From NCBI RefSeq assembly GCF_020510425.1, contig NZ_JAHBAH010000001.1:4104472-4168471 (forward strand): 64,000 nucleotides of DNA. Reading direction: 5' to 3'. The notes beneath the pieces were generated by a model. It saw only the letters and a list, made by a program, of their open reading frames with translations. It did not search any database and had not been told where the DNA came from. Position numbers and translations under genes: made by a program. Below, piece by piece: positions 32,072 through 40,671 of this stretch; position 1 is the stretch's first letter, and each line of letters opens with the position of its first letter. This stretch comes from Quatrionicoccus australiensis. Its GTDB lineage: Bacteria > Pseudomonadota > Gammaproteobacteria > Burkholderiales > Rhodocyclaceae.

Positions 32072-32156
32072 TCAATTCCGGGTCTTTTAACCGGTCGACC
32101 GCCAGCCCTGCGTCATTTTGTTAGAATCGCGGGTTAGCCAGCCACCAGACAACACC

Positions 32157-33101
32157 TTGAAAAACGTTCTCGTCGTCAATTATTCGCAAACCGGGCAACT
32201 TGCCGACGTTACCGCACAGGTGATCGCCCCGCTTGCAGCGGCCGGTCACAAGGTGCATCTGGAAACCCTGGTTCCGGAAACGCCGTTTCCCTGGCCGTGG
32301 TCGCTGGTCGATTTCGTCGATGTCTTTGCCGAGTCCGTGCAGCTCGATGCGCCGCCGTTAAAACCGCTCAGCATTGCGCCGGACGCCGAGTTCGACCTGG
32401 TCATTCTGACCTACCAGGTCTGGTACCTGTCCCCCGCCCTGCCCATCGTTGCTTTCCTCAATAGCCCCCAGGGCAGGCATCTGCTCAAGGGCAAACCGGT
32501 GGTGACGCTGGTCGCCTGCCGCAATATGTGGCTGACCGCACAAAAGACCATGCAGCGCCTGATTGGCGAAGCCGGCGGTGAATTACGCGATCACATCGCC
32601 TTCACCGACAACGCGCATGCCCTGGCCACCCTGATCACCACGCCGCGCTGGGTGCTGACCGGCAAACGCGATAGCTTCCTCGGCCTGCCGCCGGCCGGCG
32701 TATCCCGGGACGATGTGCGTGGCGCCAGCCGTTTCGGGCACGCGCTGGCCGACGCACTCGATCACGATGGCGAAAAGACGGGAAAGCCGATGTTGACCGG
32801 TCTGCGTGCCGCCCCGGTCAATCCGCGCCTGGCAATCAGCGAAAAGGCCGGCCACCGCGCCTTCCGCGTCTGGTCAAAAATCATTCGCAGCTGCGGCAAG
32901 CGCGGGCAATGGCGGCGGCGTCCCATTCTCGCGATATTCACCATTTACCTGATTGCCATGGTGTTTACCGTTGTTCCACTCAGCCTGTTGCTACAATGGC
33001 TGCTTTCCCCCCTGCTCAAGCCCCGGCTGGCGCGGTTGCGCGCCGAACTCGAACAGCCATCCGGCGCGCAGGAATTCAACCTGAACAAATATGAACAGTA
33101 G
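32157..33101 (+). CDS. darA: DarA-like flavodoxin-fold protein of a dialkylresorcinol-type pathway
   Basis: No ATG precedes the conserved start. A TTG at 32157 gives [17 protein letters not shown], a flavodoxin FMN fingerprint (residues 2-17); a TTG at 32118 is an alternative. The 314-residue product keeps further flavodoxin-like segments ([30 protein letters not shown]) and ends with one membrane helix (about [27 protein letters not shown] in two stretches). Homologues are named dialkylresorcinol-condensing enzyme DarA and are paired with DarB ketosynthases, as here; DarA is thought to aromatise the ring. It opens a nine-gene operon and overlaps darB by 11 bases. Confidence 0.75.
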   Translation: MKNVLVVNYSQTGQLADVTAQVIAPLAAAGHKVHLETLVPETPFPWPWSLVDFVDVFAESVQLDAPPLKPLSIAPDAEFDLVILTYQVWYLSPALPIVAFLNSPQGRHLLKGKPVVTLVACRNMWLTAQKTMQRLIGEAGGELRDHIAFTDNAHALATLITTPRWVLTGKRDSFLGLPPAGVSRDDVRGASRFGHALADALDHDGEKTGKPMLTGLRAAPVNPRLAISEKAGHRAFRVWSKIIRSCGKRGQWRRRPILAIFTIYLIAMVFTVVPLSLLLQWLLSPLLKPRLARLRAELEQPSGAQEFNLNKYEQ

Positions 33102-34242
33102 CGGCAAGGTCTATATCACCCGTAGTTCGGCCTTTTTGCCGAATGCGCCGGTCGATAACGAGAATATCGAGAACGTGCTCGGCATGGTTGGCGGCCGGCC
33201 TTCACGCGCCCGCCGCATCGTGTTGCGCAACAACGGCATCCGCGAACGTTACTACGCAATCGATCCAGAGACCGGCGAAACGACGCATAACAATGCCCAA
33301 CTGACAGCCGCCGCCATTCGCGGCCTGAATGTCGGCGATGCCATCGATTGCCTGTCCACCGGCACAACCATGCCCGACCAGTTGATGCCCAACCATGGCG
33401 TCATGGTGCATGGCGAACTGGGCATTTCGCCCTGTGAAGTCGTGTCGACCGCCGGCATCTGTCTGTCCGGCCTGACCGCATTGAAATATGCCTACATGGC
33501 CGTGCTCTGTGGCCAGGCAAAAAACGCCGTCGCCACCGGTTCGGAACAGGCTTCCGCCGTGCTGCATGCCCGCAATTTCGCCAGCGAGTCGGAACATCGC
33601 ATTGGCGAACTGGAAAGCAACCCGGAGATCGCCTTCGAGAAGGACTTCCTGCGCTGGATGCTCTCCGACGGGGCCGGCGCTTTCCTGCTTCAGGATCAGC
33701 CGGCGCCCACCGGGTTGTCGCTGCGTATCGACTGGATCGACATCCTGTCGCAGGCCGGCGCCATGGAAACCTGCATGTACGCCGGCGGCGAGAAGCAGGA
33801 AGATGGCACGTTGCGCGGCTGGAAAACCTATCCAGCCAACGAGTGGGGCCGGCGCTCGCTGTTTGCCATCAAGCAGGACGTCCGGCTGCTCAACGAGAAC
33901 ATCGTGCGCCAGACGATAGGCAAGATCCTCGAAAAATCGATGGCGACGCGCGAACTCAAGGCGGATGCGGTCGACTGGTTCCTGCCGCACATGTCTTCCG
34001 AGTACTTCCGCCAACCACTTGCCGAACACATGGCCGCGCTCGGCTTCCCGATTCCCCAGGAAAAGTGGTTTACCAACCTGCACACCAAGGGCAACACCGG
34101 TGCCGCCTCGATCTACATCATGATCGACGAGTTACTGAAGAGCGGCCGCCTGCAACATGGTGACCGCCTGCTCTGTTTCATCCCCGAAAGCGGCCGCTTC
34201 ACCGGCTCGCTGATGCACCTGACGGCGGTCGACCATGCTTGA
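33091..34242 (+). CDS. darB: DarB-like KAS III ketosynthase (383 aa)
   Basis: A FabH-type thiolase-fold enzyme with an intact Cys124-His300-Asn335 triad: [28 protein letters not shown] and [16 protein letters not shown]. DarB enzymes join two beta-ketoacyl units into a cyclohexanedione that DarA then aromatises to a dialkylresorcinol. The N-terminal [21 protein letters not shown] is typical of this subgroup rather than housekeeping FabH. It overlaps both neighbours, indicating coupled translation. The substrate chain lengths cannot be read from sequence. Confidence 0.82.
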   Translation: MNSSGKVYITRSSAFLPNAPVDNENIENVLGMVGGRPSRARRIVLRNNGIRERYYAIDPETGETTHNNAQLTAAAIRGLNVGDAIDCLSTGTTMPDQLMPNHGVMVHGELGISPCEVVSTAGICLSGLTALKYAYMAVLCGQAKNAVATGSEQASAVLHARNFASESEHRIGELESNPEIAFEKDFLRWMLSDGAGAFLLQDQPAPTGLSLRIDWIDILSQAGAMETCMYAGGEKQEDGTLRGWKTYPANEWGRRSLFAIKQDVRLLNENIVRQTIGKILEKSMATRELKADAVDWFLPHMSSEYFRQPLAEHMAALGFPIPQEKWFTNLHTKGNTGAASIYIMIDELLKSGRLQHGDRLLCFIPESGRFTGSLMHLTAVDHA

Positions 34243-34630
34243 CAACGAAGTTCCCCAGGAAGGCAACGCCACCCTTGGCGGTCACAGCAAGGCGGTCTAT
34301 GCGCGCGGCGCCGACGGCAAGCTGCACATGGTCAAGTCGGCGGGCTGGGAGGTCGAGGAAATCGTCACCCGACAGGCCGTGGACGACCTCAACCGCCTGG
34401 CCGCAGATGCTCGCCAGCGCGTTCTCGCCGGGCAGACCTCGGCCCTCGAATACCACATGCACAAGGCACGCATGGACGTACCGATGCTGGCGCAGACTAC
34501 CGGACTCTTCCAGTGGCGCATCCGCCGCCATTTCCGGCCGGACATCTTTGCCGGACTGTCGGACGCCCTGCTCGCCCGCTACGCCGGCGTGATGGGCGTC
34601 AGCGTCGAACAATTGAAGAAAGTCGATTGA
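34235..34630 (+). CDS. Small HTH-like protein within the biosynthetic operon (131 aa)
   Basis: I do not recognise a named family. The C-terminal half (about residues 72-129: [45 protein letters not shown]) has the helix spacing of Cro/XRE helix-turn-helix domains. The N-terminal half is short and charged. No signal or membrane segment is present. It overlaps darB by eight bases and the BtrH-like gene by one (TGATG), so it is made with the enzymes. It could be a pathway regulator or an adaptor protein. Confidence 0.6.
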   Translation: MLDNEVPQEGNATLGGHSKAVYARGADGKLHMVKSAGWEVEEIVTRQAVDDLNRLAADARQRVLAGQTSALEYHMHKARMDVPMLAQTTGLFQWRIRRHFRPDIFAGLSDALLARYAGVMGVSVEQLKKVD

Positions 34631-35616
34631 TGGAATTCCAGCACAGCCAGGCTTCCCACTGCGAAAGCGGCGTCATGTCCGCGATGCTGCGCCACCAGGG
34701 CCTGCCGATTTCCGAGCCGATGGCTTTCGGGCTGTCCTCGGCGCTCTCTTTCGCCTATCTGCCCATCGTCAAGATCAATGGCCTGCCGCTGGTCGCCTAC
34801 CGCATGCCGCCGAAGTTCATCATCAAGGGGCTGCAGAAGCCGCTCGGCCTGAAGATGCGCTTCGAGACCTTCGGCAAGCCGGAAGAAGGCACGCGCCGCC
34901 TCGACGAACTGCTCGCCGCTGGCCACATCGTCGGCATGCAGACCTCGGTATTCTGGCTGCCCTACATGCCGGAAGACCTGCGCTTTCACTTCAACGCCCA
35001 CAACGTGCTGGCCTACGGGCGTGATGCGGCGAGCGGCGACTACCTGCTCTCCGACCCGGTTTTCGACACGCCGATGACCTGCGCCCCGGAGGCGCTGCAG
35101 AAAGCCCGTTTCGCCAAAGGCGCCCTGGCTCCGAAAGGCCTGCTTTACTACGCCACCGGCAAGCCGCAGACGCCGGACTGGTCGGTGGTCATTCCCAAGG
35201 CGCTGAAGAAGACCGTGCGCATCATGGAAACGCCGCTGCCGATCATCGGCGTGCGCGGCATCCGCAGCCTGGCGAAGGCGATCGAACGACTCGATGCGAG
35301 CGCGCCGGCGGCCAGCAAGATGTTCATCGGCCAGGTCGTGCGCATGCAGGAAGAAATCGGCACAGGCGGCGGCGGCTTCCGTTTCATCTACGCCTCATTT
35401 CTGCAGGAAGCCGCCGAACTGCTTGCCCGGCCGCGCCTCAACGAACTTTCCGAGGCGCTGATCGAGATCGGCGACGAATGGCGCGAATTCGCGCTCTTCG
35501 CGGCGCGCATGATCCGCGACCGCGAGCCGCTGGCACCGGGCAAGCTGGCCGACCAGCTGCGCCGCATTGCCGAGCACGAACAGGCCTTCTTCCGCGACCT
35601 GAAACGCGCCGCCTGA
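34630..35616 (+). CDS. BtrH-like cysteine acyltransferase (328 aa)
   Basis: The N-terminal region fits the BtrH_N family, papain-like enzymes that move an acyl group from an acyl carrier protein to an amine, as in butirosin assembly. The expected catalytic residues are visible: Cys11 in SHCESGVMSAML, His124 in HFNAHNVLAYG and Asp142 in LLSDPVFD. The SEPMAFGLSSALSF segment is also a family hallmark. The C-terminal 170 residues are mostly helical, like DUF4872. With an ACP gene in the same operon, an acyl-ACP donor is likely; the acceptor is unknown. It starts on the previous gene's stop and overlaps the ABC gene. Confidence 0.75.
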   Translation: MEFQHSQASHCESGVMSAMLRHQGLPISEPMAFGLSSALSFAYLPIVKINGLPLVAYRMPPKFIIKGLQKPLGLKMRFETFGKPEEGTRRLDELLAAGHIVGMQTSVFWLPYMPEDLRFHFNAHNVLAYGRDAASGDYLLSDPVFDTPMTCAPEALQKARFAKGALAPKGLLYYATGKPQTPDWSVVIPKALKKTVRIMETPLPIIGVRGIRSLAKAIERLDASAPAASKMFIGQVVRMQEEIGTGGGGFRFIYASFLQEAAELLARPRLNELSEALIEIGDEWREFALFAARMIRDREPLAPGKLADQLRRIAEHEQAFFRDLKRAA

Positions 35617-36527
35617 TGCTGGTCGTCGACGGCGTCTCCTACCGTTATCGCGACGCCGTCAGCCCGGCCCTGCAGGGCATTTCGCTGCATATTCCGGCCG
35701 GTGGCGTTTACGGCCTGCTCGGCCCGAACGGCGCCGGCAAGACCACCCTGATTTCGCTACTCGCCGGGCTGTTGACCGCGGCCGACGGCAAGATCTCGTT
35801 GGGTGGCCAACCGCTCGCCGCCGTCCGCGCCGCCGATCCGCGCGCCATCGCGCTGGTGCCGCAGGACTACGCTTTTTACCCGATGCTGACGGTGACCGAG
35901 AACCTGCGCTTCTTCGCCGGCATCCTCGGCCTGACTGGCTCGATACTCAAGACACGGCTTGAGTCGGCCATTGCCTTCTCCCGCCTCGAACAGGTCGTCG
36001 CCAAGCGCGCCGAACAGCTGTCCGGCGGCCTGCGCCGGCGCCTCAACATGGCCATCGGCCTGCTCGGCCAGCCGCAACTGCTGCTGCTCGACGAGCCGAC
36101 GGTCGGCGTCGATCCGCAATCGCGGCATTTCCTGCTCGAATCCATCGCCGCATTGCCCGCGGCCGGCACCTCGGTGATCTACACCAGCCATTACATGGAA
36201 GAGGTCGAGGCGATCTGCCCGCAAATCGCCATCATCGACCAGGGCAAGGTACTCGCCGAAGGCCGACTGGCCGACATCCTGGCCAGCCCGGAGCCACAGC
36301 TTGAAATCGCGCTCGACCGCGAACTGCCGGCCGACATCGCGACACGACATGCGGCCAGCCCCATCGGCGAACTGAAATATGCCCTCAAACTGGCGTCGAC
36401 CGCTGAACTGCCACGCCTGCTCGACGAACTGGCCGCCGCCGGCTGCGGCGTGCGCCAATTGAGTTTCGGCCAGCACAACCTGGAACAGGTCTTCATGCGC
36501 CTGACCAATCGTTCGCTGCGGGATTAA
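35616..36527 (+). CDS. ABC transporter ATP-binding protein (303 aa)
   Basis: An ABC-2-type exporter ATPase: Walker A GPNGAGKT (residues 36-43), Q-loop VPQDYAFYPMLTV, signature LSGGLRRRLNMAIGLLG, Walker B LLLLDEPTVGVDP and H-loop YTSHYMEEVEAI. A C-terminal 75-residue extension resembles the DrrA/NodI group that exports lipids and antibiotics. The start overlaps the BtrH-like stop (TGATG), and the permease starts three bases downstream. It probably exports the operon's product. Confidence 0.92.
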   Translation: MLVVDGVSYRYRDAVSPALQGISLHIPAGGVYGLLGPNGAGKTTLISLLAGLLTAADGKISLGGQPLAAVRAADPRAIALVPQDYAFYPMLTVTENLRFFAGILGLTGSILKTRLESAIAFSRLEQVVAKRAEQLSGGLRRRLNMAIGLLGQPQLLLLDEPTVGVDPQSRHFLLESIAALPAAGTSVIYTSHYMEEVEAICPQIAIIDQGKVLAEGRLADILASPEPQLEIALDRELPADIATRHAASPIGELKYALKLASTAELPRLLDELAAAGCGVRQLSFGQHNLEQVFMRLTNRSLRD

Positions 36528-36530
36528 CCG

Positions 36531-37763
36531 ATGTCAGCCCGCCTGCTCGCCCTCTGGTTCAAGGAATCCATCGCCCTGCTGCGCGACCGGCACGGCCTGC
36601 TTGCGCTGTTCATCATGCCGACCATTTTCATCCTGGTCATGACCCTGGCCCTGCGCGACAGCTTCACACCGGGCGCCCGCATCGACGCCAGCTACGCGCT
36701 GGTCGACCTCGATCAAAGCGCCAGTTCGACGGCCTTGAGCAAGCGGCTGACCAAGGGTGCCTCGTTCAAACACGGCGAAAACATTACAGATCCCGACACC
36801 GCCCGGGCTGCCGTGCTGGCCGGGCAGTTCAACCTCGCCCTCGTCGTCCCGTCCGGCTTTGGCGAACGCCTGCTGACACCCGGCGGCGCCGATGGCAAGC
36901 CGGCCGAACCGCTGATCCTGTTGCTCGATCCGGCGCTGTCGCCGGCCCTGCAACTGGCCTTCCGCAACCAGGTCATGGCGGCGCTGGGTGGCGTCCGGGC
37001 CGACGAGCTGACCCACAAGGCCGGCAAACTGTTCGGCCTGCCGGTCGCGCCCGGTGCCAGCGCCGACAAGGACTGGCCGGATGAAATCCGCAGCGAAGCG
37101 GTGCGCCGCGACAGCAATGCCAGCCTGCCTTCCTCCGTGCAGCAGAATGTCCCGGCCTGGCTGATTTTCGCGATGTTCTTCGTCGTCATCCCGATTTCCT
37201 CGATTTTCATCATCGAGCGCCAGCACGGCACGCTGCAGCGCCTGCGCGCCATGGGTCTGCCTTTCCGCCTGGTGCTGGCCGGCAAGCTGCTGCCCTTCTT
37301 CGTCATCAATCAGGTGCAGGCCTTGCTCATGGTGCTGGTCGGCATGTACCTGGTACCGCTGTTCGGCAGCGAGGCGCTGCAACTGCCGACGACGCCGGCC
37401 CTGCTTCTCGCCTGGTGGGCCGTGTCGGCCGCCGTCAGCCTGGCCGCCGTGGCCTGGGCGCTGCTCATCGCCAGCCTGGCCAAGACCTCGGAACAGGCGA
37501 CCATCGTCGGCGGCGTCGGCAACATCCTGATGGGCGCCGTCGGCGGCATCATGGTCCCCAAGTTCATCATGCCCGCCGCGATGCAACAGCTGGCCGCGCT
37601 GTCGCCGATGGCTTGGGCGCTCGATGGTTTCCACACGGTGATGCTGCGCCATGGCGGCCTCACCGACGTCCTGCCCAGCATCATGCAGTTGCTGGCCTTT
37701 TCCCTCCTGTCGCTGGTTGCCGCCATCTGGCTAAACCGGCGCGCCCTAGCCGCCCGCTCATGA
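36531..37763 (+). CDS. ABC-2-type transporter permease (410 aa)
   Basis: The topology is typical of the YhgE/NatB-like ABC-2 permeases: one N-terminal membrane helix (GLLALFIMPTIFILVMTLAL), a large extracytoplasmic domain of about 170 residues, then five or six helices (WLIFAMFFVVIPISSIFII; LLPFFVINQVQALLMVLVG; VSAAVSLAAVAWALLIASLAK; final LLAFSLLSLVAAIWLNRR). The EQATIVGGVGNILMGAVGGIMVP segment is characteristic. It forms the exporter with the preceding ATPase and overlaps the ACP gene by four bases. Confidence 0.9.
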   Translation: MSARLLALWFKESIALLRDRHGLLALFIMPTIFILVMTLALRDSFTPGARIDASYALVDLDQSASSTALSKRLTKGASFKHGENITDPDTARAAVLAGQFNLALVVPSGFGERLLTPGGADGKPAEPLILLLDPALSPALQLAFRNQVMAALGGVRADELTHKAGKLFGLPVAPGASADKDWPDEIRSEAVRRDSNASLPSSVQQNVPAWLIFAMFFVVIPISSIFIIERQHGTLQRLRAMGLPFRLVLAGKLLPFFVINQVQALLMVLVGMYLVPLFGSEALQLPTTPALLLAWWAVSAAVSLAAVAWALLIASLAKTSEQATIVGGVGNILMGAVGGIMVPKFIMPAAMQQLAALSPMAWALDGFHTVMLRHGGLTDVLPSIMQLLAFSLLSLVAAIWLNRRALAARS

Positions 37764-38029
37764 ACGCCGCCCTCTGCCACGAACTGAAAGCCCTGATCAT
37801 CGAAGCCTGCGACAAGGACTGCGCGCCCGAGGAAATCAGCGACGACGAATTGCTGTTCGGGCCGGAGGCGCCGCTGCAGCTCGATTCGCTCGATGCCTTG
37901 CAGGTCTCGATGGCGATCAAGAAGAAATACGGCCTGCGCCTGCCGGACAGCAAGGAAACCCGCCGCATCCTGGCCAGCGTCGCCAACCTGGCCGAGCATC
38001 TCGAAGCCTGGCAGGCCAGCCGCGCATGA
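37760..38029 (+). CDS. Acyl carrier protein (89 aa)
   Basis: A phosphopantetheine-binding ACP with the motif LQLDSLDALQVSMAI; Ser43 is the attachment site. The helix pattern and acidic helix I (ALIIEACDKDCAPEEISDDELLFGP) match specialised ACPs of aryl polyene and dialkylresorcinol pathways more than housekeeping AcpP. It overlaps the permease and the ketosynthase (ATGA at both ends). It should carry the beta-ketoacyl chains used by the operon's ketosynthases and by the BtrH-like transferase. Confidence 0.88.
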   Translation: MNAALCHELKALIIEACDKDCAPEEISDDELLFGPEAPLQLDSLDALQVSMAIKKKYGLRLPDSKETRRILASVANLAEHLEAWQASRA

Positions 38030-39108
38030 GCCGTCCGGTCTATATCGCCGAGCGTGCCCTGCTCTGCGCCGCCGGCAATTCGCCGTCGGCGGTTGCCAGC
38101 GCACTGTGGGCTGGCGAATGCATGCCGGGCCGCCACCAGCTCGGCGAACGCGAGTTTCCCTATTTCGCGCTGAACTTGCCGGAAACCGGCTGGCTGGCCC
38201 GTGCCGAACGATCAGTCCGTGCCCTGGCTGAACAACTTGGCCAACTCGACGAAAAAACGCCGCTCTTCGTTGCTTCCTCATCCTTCCAGATGGGCCAATT
38301 CGAAGCGGCCGGTTCGCCCTTCGAGCTGCCGCCCGCCTGCGCCGCCTTCAGCCGGCAACTGGCCGACTGGCAGGGCCTGAGCGGTCCCTGCTACAGCTTC
38401 TCGACCGCCTGCACCTCGGGTTTCTCGGCGCTCGACGCGGCGCGCAGCCTGATCGCCGCCGGCCTGATCGACGACGCCGTCGTGCTCGGCGTCGAACTGG
38501 CCAACAACTCGACCCTGGCCGGCTTTGCCGCGATGGAACTGCTTTCGCGCAGCACCGCCCGCCCCTTCGACGTTCGTCGCGACGGCCTGGTGCTCGGCGA
38601 AGCCGTCGCCGCCGTGCGCCTGAGCGCCCAACCCGCCACCTGGCGCATCGCCGGCCTGCGCACCGGCCTCGACGCCTATTCGACGACCGGACCCGATCCG
38701 GATGGCGGCCCGATTGCCGCCCTGACGGTCGACTGCCTGCAGGAGGCAAAAATGCCGGCCGGCGACATCGAGCTGGTCAAGCTGCAGGCGGCCGGCTCGC
38801 CCGGCACTGATCTCGCCGAGGCCAACGCGCTGCGGCGGGTTTTCCGCGAACGCATGCCGCCGCTCCTCTCGCTCAAGCCTTACCTCGGCCACACCCTGGG
38901 CGCCAGCGGCATCGCCGAACTGGTCGCGCTGCTTGCCTGCCTCGATGCCGAGCAGATCCCGGCCACCGCCGGCTTTGCCGAATCCGACCCGGAAATCGCC
39001 CTGAAACCGACCGTGGTGCGCAGCAATACCTATATCGAACGCGCCCTCTTGCAACTGATCGGTTTTGGCGGCGGCCTGGCCAGCCTGATTGTCGAGCGTC
39101 GCCAATGA
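38026..39108 (+). CDS. KAS I/II-type ketosynthase with altered catalytic triad (360 aa)
   Basis: A thiolase-fold ketosynthase with the nucleophile Cys129 in FSTACTSGFSALDAAR and the second histidine His289 in KPYLGHTLGASG. Where FabF-type enzymes have the first histidine (HGTGT), this protein reads LQAAGS with Gln254. The overall length is shorter than FabF (about 410). It may work with the following truncated partner, much like a KS-alpha with a chain-length factor, or catalyse only acyl transfer. It overlaps the ACP and the next gene by four bases each. Confidence 0.85.
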   Translation: MSRPVYIAERALLCAAGNSPSAVASALWAGECMPGRHQLGEREFPYFALNLPETGWLARAERSVRALAEQLGQLDEKTPLFVASSSFQMGQFEAAGSPFELPPACAAFSRQLADWQGLSGPCYSFSTACTSGFSALDAARSLIAAGLIDDAVVLGVELANNSTLAGFAAMELLSRSTARPFDVRRDGLVLGEAVAAVRLSAQPATWRIAGLRTGLDAYSTTGPDPDGGPIAALTVDCLQEAKMPAGDIELVKLQAAGSPGTDLAEANALRRVFRERMPPLLSLKPYLGHTLGASGIAELVALLACLDAEQIPATAGFAESDPEIALKPTVVRSNTYIERALLQLIGFGGGLASLIVERRQ

Positions 39109-39779
39109 CTTATCTCGACACCGTCATCACCCAGGAATTTACTGCGGCCGAATTGCCCGCCGCCGTGCGTGCGGCGCTCGGCAAGCCGCTGCGCCGCGCC
39201 GCCACCCTGACCCAACTCGCCGTAGTCGGTGCCCTGGCCTGCCTGCCGGCCGAGCGCCGGACTTTGCCGACTGCCCTGCTCTGGCAGACGCGCAGCGGTC
39301 CACGCGCTGAAACGCTAGCTTTGCTCGAAGAAGTCTGCAACGGCACTGCCGAGCCGATGCCTTACGACTTTCTCGCCACCCAGCCGGCGATTGCCGCGGC
39401 GCAACTCAAACCTTTCCTGCCCGGCCTGCACTCGGCGACCTGCCTGCCGCTGGCCGACGCAACGATGGCCAACTGGTCGCTGCTGCTCAGCCTCGCCGAT
39501 CATTGGCTGAATAGCGGGCGCTACGCCCAGGTGCTGTGCGCCCAGCTTGACCACGCCGACGACCTGGCCAGCGGCCACTGGCTGGCCCTGAGCGCCGCCC
39601 CTCTTGAAAATTCGCTGGCCAGCCTCCACCTGTCGGAAGTCACGCCCGGCGAAGCGCTTGCCGACGCCAGCGATTTCCCGGCCTGCCTCGACCACTGGCT
39701 CGCCGCCGAGAGCTCTGGCCACCTGTATTTGCAGTCCGCCGCCAGCCGGAAGCTGGCGGTAGAATTCGCCCGCATCTAA
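39105..39779 (+). CDS. Truncated beta-ketoacyl synthase-like partner protein (224 aa)
   Basis: The sequence resembles the N-terminal ketoacyl-synthase-2 family (PF13723 type): PYDFLATQPAIAAAQLKPFLPGLHSATCLPLADATMANWSLLL, then LNSGRYAQVLCAQLDHADD. The catalytic Cys motif and the C-terminal half of a ketosynthase are absent; the protein ends where the first thiolase repeat would finish. Such proteins accompany ketosynthases in aryl polyene clusters as probable heterodimer partners. It is the last gene of the overlapping operon. Confidence 0.7.
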   Translation: MTYLDTVITQEFTAAELPAAVRAALGKPLRRAATLTQLAVVGALACLPAERRTLPTALLWQTRSGPRAETLALLEEVCNGTAEPMPYDFLATQPAIAAAQLKPFLPGLHSATCLPLADATMANWSLLLSLADHWLNSGRYAQVLCAQLDHADDLASGHWLALSAAPLENSLASLHLSEVTPGEALADASDFPACLDHWLAAESSGHLYLQSAASRKLAVEFARI

Positions 39780-39796
39780 ATTTCACCGAGAACACC

Positions 39797-40651
39797 ATGT
39801 CCCAATTTTCCTTTGACGTCTCCCTCGCCGAATTCGAAACCCAGGTCCTGCTGCCGGCCCAGGAAGTCCCGGTCGTCGTCGATTTCTGGGCACCGTGGTG
39901 CGAACCCTGCAAGGTCTTGAAGCCGCTGCTCGAAAAACTCGCCGAGGAATACGCCGGCCGCTTCCTGCTCGCCAAGGTCAATGCCGACGAGAACCCGGAG
40001 CTGTCGCAGCATTTCGGCGTGCGCAGCATCCCGACCGTCAAGGTGCTGTTCCAGGGCCAGCTCGTCGATGAATTCTCGGGCGCCCTGCCGGAAAGCCAGA
40101 TCCGCGAATTTCTCGACCGCTTCGCGTTGCCTGCCGTCGGTGGCAACCTGCGCGAGGAAGCCGCCGCGCTGGTCATCGAAGGCAAGCTCGAAGAAGCGCT
40201 CGCCAAGCTGGTTGAAGCCAGCAAGGCAACGCCGGAAGACCAGGCCATCCAGCTCGACGCTGTCGAAGTGTTGATGCAACTCGGCCGCAACGATGAAGCC
40301 AAACAATTGCTGGGTGGCGAATACGCCCAGGAAGCGGAGCGTGCCAACGCCCTGCGCGCCCGCCTGGCGCTGAGCGAAGGTGCGGCCGATACCGCCGAAA
40401 TCGAGGCCAGACTCGCCACCAATCCGGATGACCATGCCGCCCGCCTCGACCTGTCGCGCGCCTATGCGGCGCAAGGCCGTTTCCGTGAAGCGATGGAAGC
40501 CATTCTCGACGTCATCGTCCGTGACCGCTTCTTCGACGAAGGCGCACCGCGCAAGGCCATGCTGCAATTGTTCGAGGCCCTTGCCGGCAGCGAAACCTAC
40601 GATGACCTGGTCCGCGAGTTCCGTCGCAAGATGTCGGCCGCACTTAACTAA
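39797..40651 (+). CDS. cnoX: Thioredoxin-domain co-chaperone (CnoX/YbbN-like, 284 aa)
   Basis: Residues 1-110 are a thioredoxin domain with WAPWCEPCK, so the active CxxC is intact, unlike E. coli CnoX (SxxC). The remainder holds TPR-like helical repeats (KLEEALAKLVEASKATPEDQAIQLDAVEVL; RFREAMEAILDVIVRDRFFDEGAPRKAMLQLFEAL). This is the CnoX architecture, a holdase that passes clients to GroEL and DnaK. It starts 17 bases after the biosynthetic operon and may be read from the same transcript. Confidence 0.88.
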   Translation: MSQFSFDVSLAEFETQVLLPAQEVPVVVDFWAPWCEPCKVLKPLLEKLAEEYAGRFLLAKVNADENPELSQHFGVRSIPTVKVLFQGQLVDEFSGALPESQIREFLDRFALPAVGGNLREEAAALVIEGKLEEALAKLVEASKATPEDQAIQLDAVEVLMQLGRNDEAKQLLGGEYAQEAERANALRARLALSEGAADTAEIEARLATNPDDHAARLDLSRAYAAQGRFREAMEAILDVIVRDRFFDEGAPRKAMLQLFEALAGSETYDDLVREFRRKMSAALN

Positions 40652-40671
40652 AAATCGACGCAGGCATCGGC

